Source: Liolophura sinensis
Taxonomy: Eukaryota; Mollusca; Polyplacophora; Chitonida; Chitonidae
Direction: 5' to 3'
DNA: 64,000 nt
Assembly (NCBI RefSeq): GCF_032854445.1
Contig: NC_088298.1
Location: forward strand, 19,299,976 to 19,363,975
How positions within the stretch are numbered: the first letter of the stretch is position 1; each line of letters begins with the position of its first letter. Shown one piece after another: positions 61,723 through 64,000 of the stretch. The position numbers were made by a program, and so were the translations under genes. The notes beneath the pieces were generated by a model. That model made no database searches and was not told the origin of the DNA. It saw only the letters and a list, made by a program, of their open reading frames with translations.

Positions 61723-62279
61723 TACACTGTAATTCTTCAACCTATTCACATGATTGCACCGGCCCCGAAAGCACAGTTGGTAGATCGTCCGCTTCGAAAG
61801 CGGTAGATCCAGGGTCAATCCTGGCGGGAGTCACACCTAAGACCGTAAAAGAGGGAGTTGTAACTTGCTTGGCGTTCAGCATGAAGGGTATCAGTATAAT
61901 GGCTCAGGCGGGGTGGCATGCTTGGTGTCAGTAAGGTGTCTAAGTGAAGCAGCACTTGATAAAAGAGTGGTGGAAACCCGTCTTGCAACAAGGAGGCACA
62001 CTACATGCACTCTAAGGATTCCATTGTCGTCATATGACTGAAAAATTGTTAAGTGCGACGTTAAACCTCAAGCACTCACTCACATGATTGCAAGGTGCTT
62101 ATTCAAGCATACTCTGAAGCCATTCTGCGTAGACTGATAAAAGTACACTTTTTGTGAAGATATGAAATTGGCCAATCCAAACAATGTATTTTTTTTTCTC
62201 CAAAATCAAGTTAAAAATGTGCACAAAAATGCACTGAAAGTTGCTGTTTTATATGCGAAATGGTTGAGGAATTAGGGTA
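61723..62279. mobile_element. MITE family A, copy 3, carrying a nested SINE
   Basis: Left end CTGTAATTCTTCAACCTATT, right end ATGCGAAATGGTTGAGGAAT TAGGGTAA. The inside shares ATTGGCCAATCCAAACAATG and CTCCAAAATCAAGTTAAAAA with copies 1 and 2. Confidence 0.8.
61759..62079 (+). mobile_element. Full-length tRNA-derived SINE (GTGAGTG-tail family), 13-bp target duplication
   Basis: The tRNA-like head shows a CCGC-TTCGAAA-GCGG anticodon arm (anticodon-like CGA) and box B-like GGGTCAATCCT. A 200-bp body follows, then GTCGTCATATGACTGAAAAA TTG and CGACGTTAAACCTCAAGCAC TCACTCAC at the end. TCACATGATTGCA flanks it at 61746-61758 and 62080-62092. It defines the parent of the truncated copy at 39582 and of the minisatellite at 45186. 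Confidence 0.88.
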
Positions 62280-63737
62280 AATGTTTTTAAGTGTCCAATG
62301 GAAAGTATGGAAAATATCCATTGCTCATCTGTCTGTTTTAGAACAATGTAACAGTTTTTCTGATGCGGTCAAAGGTCATATGAATGACCTTGAGCCGCTT
62401 TGACGTCATGATGTTCCAAAATCAATGGAGAACAAGCCCTTGTGTTTTGAGCAAATGGTAAAATGCCCCGATTTCTGGCCAAACATATGCTATAAATTGC
62501 ATATAGGTGTAGAAAATAACAGAGGAATGTAATGCATTTACCCTGATAACTTCCAGTATAAGACTGAAAACTTTGCAGCTCACCTTTACGTTGTTGTTTT
62601 AAGCTGTCTTATATGATGTTCACTGATGTGGTATGCACAAATTAAGCTCGCTAAGCAAAGAAAACATTTGGGTCACGTTTGGGAAAGTGTCCGCTACTTG
62701 CCTAAGGCCAATGGGTTACTTCTGGCAGTCTGGTTTCCTCCACCTATAGAGCTGTGTGTAACCATTATAGTTATGAAATATTCTTGAGTATTGCATTATA
62801 AAAAACTGTCCAGTGAAACGAAGCCATCTGCCCGGACAAATATAGCCAGAGAATATCTTAGTTGCAACACCATAAAATTAGAACAAGAGAAATAATGCAG
62901 ATGCAAGCAAACATGTTCAAGGTAATGGTTTCAAAGTCTGGCAGAGTCTGTAGTCCACACCAGAAGTCGCTAACAATGAAGTTGGGTTGACATCCAGCTT
63001 TGATGGGTTCAATCTGTGGCTCTTTGTCAGAAGGTTTATATATGATTGTTGTTTAAGGGTTTAACATCTTCGCCTCGGTGTTTGTGTTATATAATCCGAT
63101 ACCGCCGAACATTGTTTCTTTGCGCAGCATTCGAGGGATTTGACAAGGGATTTGTATCGGGCTACAGAGCAAACACCAAGAATGTGGTAAAAACTGCATA
63201 TTTCATGCTGCCATTCCTCTGTCACTGCCATAGCAGATGTCAGGCATGTTAGGCCAATCAACGACAACCTTAGACAATAGCAGTTGACCTCAATACATAT
63301 GTATGACATCGTGTCTTATTGTGGTTTGACGTCGTATATTAAATTATTTTGCAGAAAGGCCTATATCTAGTATGCGATCTTTGACATATATTTATTTATA
63401 TATTTGATTGGTGTTTTACGCCGTACTCAAGAGTATTTCACTTATACCACGACGGCCAACATTATGGTGAGAGGAAACCTACCTTTGACAAATAAATTCG
63501 ATGACATAATGACACCGAGATCATTGCTATCAGGGACTTGCTGAAGTAAAACATTTCCTTTGGAGTAGCTCTAAAATACAGGGCTACATTTGCTGGTGAA
63601 AGACAGTTTTGTCACCTTCATTTTTGCCTTGTGCGCACCAGTGGCCGTGTGCTGAAGGTCGTCCTGTTGAAGATGACAGCTCTGCTTATCTCACGGAAAT
63701 TTTCAGATACACTTAGATTCGTCGGCGTTGCCGGAAT
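62280..63737. other. Intergenic stretch, repeats only
   Basis: No gene seen. A degenerate + SINE piece lies at about 62690-62805 (GTTTCCTCCACC, GAAATATTCTTGAGTATTGC) and a better one at 63388-63470. Confidence 0.5.
63388..63475 (-). mobile_element. 5'-truncated SINE, inverted
   Basis: TATTTGATTGGTGTTTTACG, CCGTACTCAAGAGTATTTCA, ATTATGGTGAGAGGAAACC. CTTTGACA just before and just after is a likely 8-bp target duplication. Confidence 0.75.
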
Positions 63738-64000
63738 TTCTCATTAATAACATCTAAGTAAAATTCGGGAAACCATATATCAACAGTGTATAGGTATTCC
63801 GATGGGTACAAATTGTTCCCCCCTTTTGGCCGACGTATAGCCTACCTGTTCTTATAGGAAAAAGATCATATGCAGAAACTATTAAGGAGTAATCGTCACC
63901 AGGCCCGATCTTTCTCATTCACTAAACGTTAGATTGATGATTTGCTAGCTTTAAACAATCCATATGTAAAGGGTGTGAAAGATATTTACCCACCTTCGAT
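63738..64000 (+). pseudogene. Decayed reverse transcriptase (Penelope-like or related retroelement), cut by the window end
   Basis: Recognisable motifs in shifting frames: CIGIPMGTNCSPLLADV (RT palm motif, 63785-63835) and, in another frame, SFSFTKR-stop-IDDLLALNNPY, where the catalytic YIDD has its Tyr codon changed to TAG. DIYPPS follows to the edge. At least two frameshifts and several stops, so it is inactive. The GIPMGTN..PLLAD and YIDD...N..Y...IYP combination is what I associate with Penelope-like elements; a LINE is the alternative. Confidence 0.7.

Noticed and set aside
61759-61835. tRNA gene
   Set aside because: The tRNA-like segment is the head of a SINE with a target-site duplication; the acceptor stem pairs poorly.

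Overview
The window is animal nuclear DNA: AT-rich, with short coding exons bounded by GT-AG introns. It carries several tRNA-derived SINE families and small terminal-inverted-repeat elements. The two commonest SINEs end in a tail containing CACCAATCAAATAAATAAAT and in a GTGAGTGCTTGGGGTTTAAC-type tail. I associate these with molluscs, so a bivalve or related lophotrochozoan is my best guess, not something the sequence proves. Every supported gene is on the + strand; I see no tRNA or rRNA gene and no CRISPR array.

The main content is a large muscle/cytoskeleton locus of the smooth-muscle myosin light chain kinase (MLCK) type. Left part (96-14000): the window opens inside a gene with a split Ig domain (96-243, 788-935) and a 66-bp linker exon (1389-1454). 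A fibronectin III exon with a long disordered tail follows (9986-12474) and ends in its own stop codon, with a polyadenylation signal near 13972. A separate first exon at 9243-9390 (starts MGTSFS, a plausible N-myristoylation signal) fits the same acceptor in phase.

Middle part (17.8-37.8 kb): one uninterrupted 1,626-codon disordered exon (19048-23926) and a small first exon (32182-32344) both end in phase 1. Both can join the shared exon at 37770. They look like alternative N-termini, giving predicted long (about 3,106 aa) and short (about 1,534 aa) kinases.

Right part (37.8-59.8 kb): about 24 exons encode Ig1-Ig5, two DFRxxL actin-binding motifs, Ig6-Ig7, FnIII, two optional microexons, a complete kinase domain (K, E, HLDLKPEN, DFG and APE all present), the calmodulin-binding segment (ARRKWQ / GNAIRALGR) and a C-terminal telokin-like Ig. 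The frame is continuous through all junctions. The layout matches vertebrate smooth-muscle MLCK: a calcium/calmodulin-activated kinase tethered to actin, which phosphorylates myosin regulatory light chain. Because all alternative starts share phase 1, one locus could supply several N-terminal localisation modules for one kinase, and possibly a kinase-less Ig/FnIII protein.

The introns hold nested SINE-in-MITE insertions, minisatellites (79-bp, 72-bp, about 50-bp and about 30-bp units), a mariner-type transposase remnant (about 33.0 kb) and, at the right edge, a decayed reverse transcriptase. The most unusual signals are four in-frame tandem copies of a splice donor (48752-49013), a dense ACCTG/CAGGT cluster upstream of the giant exon (17840-18793), and the phase-matched multi-start architecture. 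All exon borders were read by eye from splice consensus and frame continuity, without transcript data.
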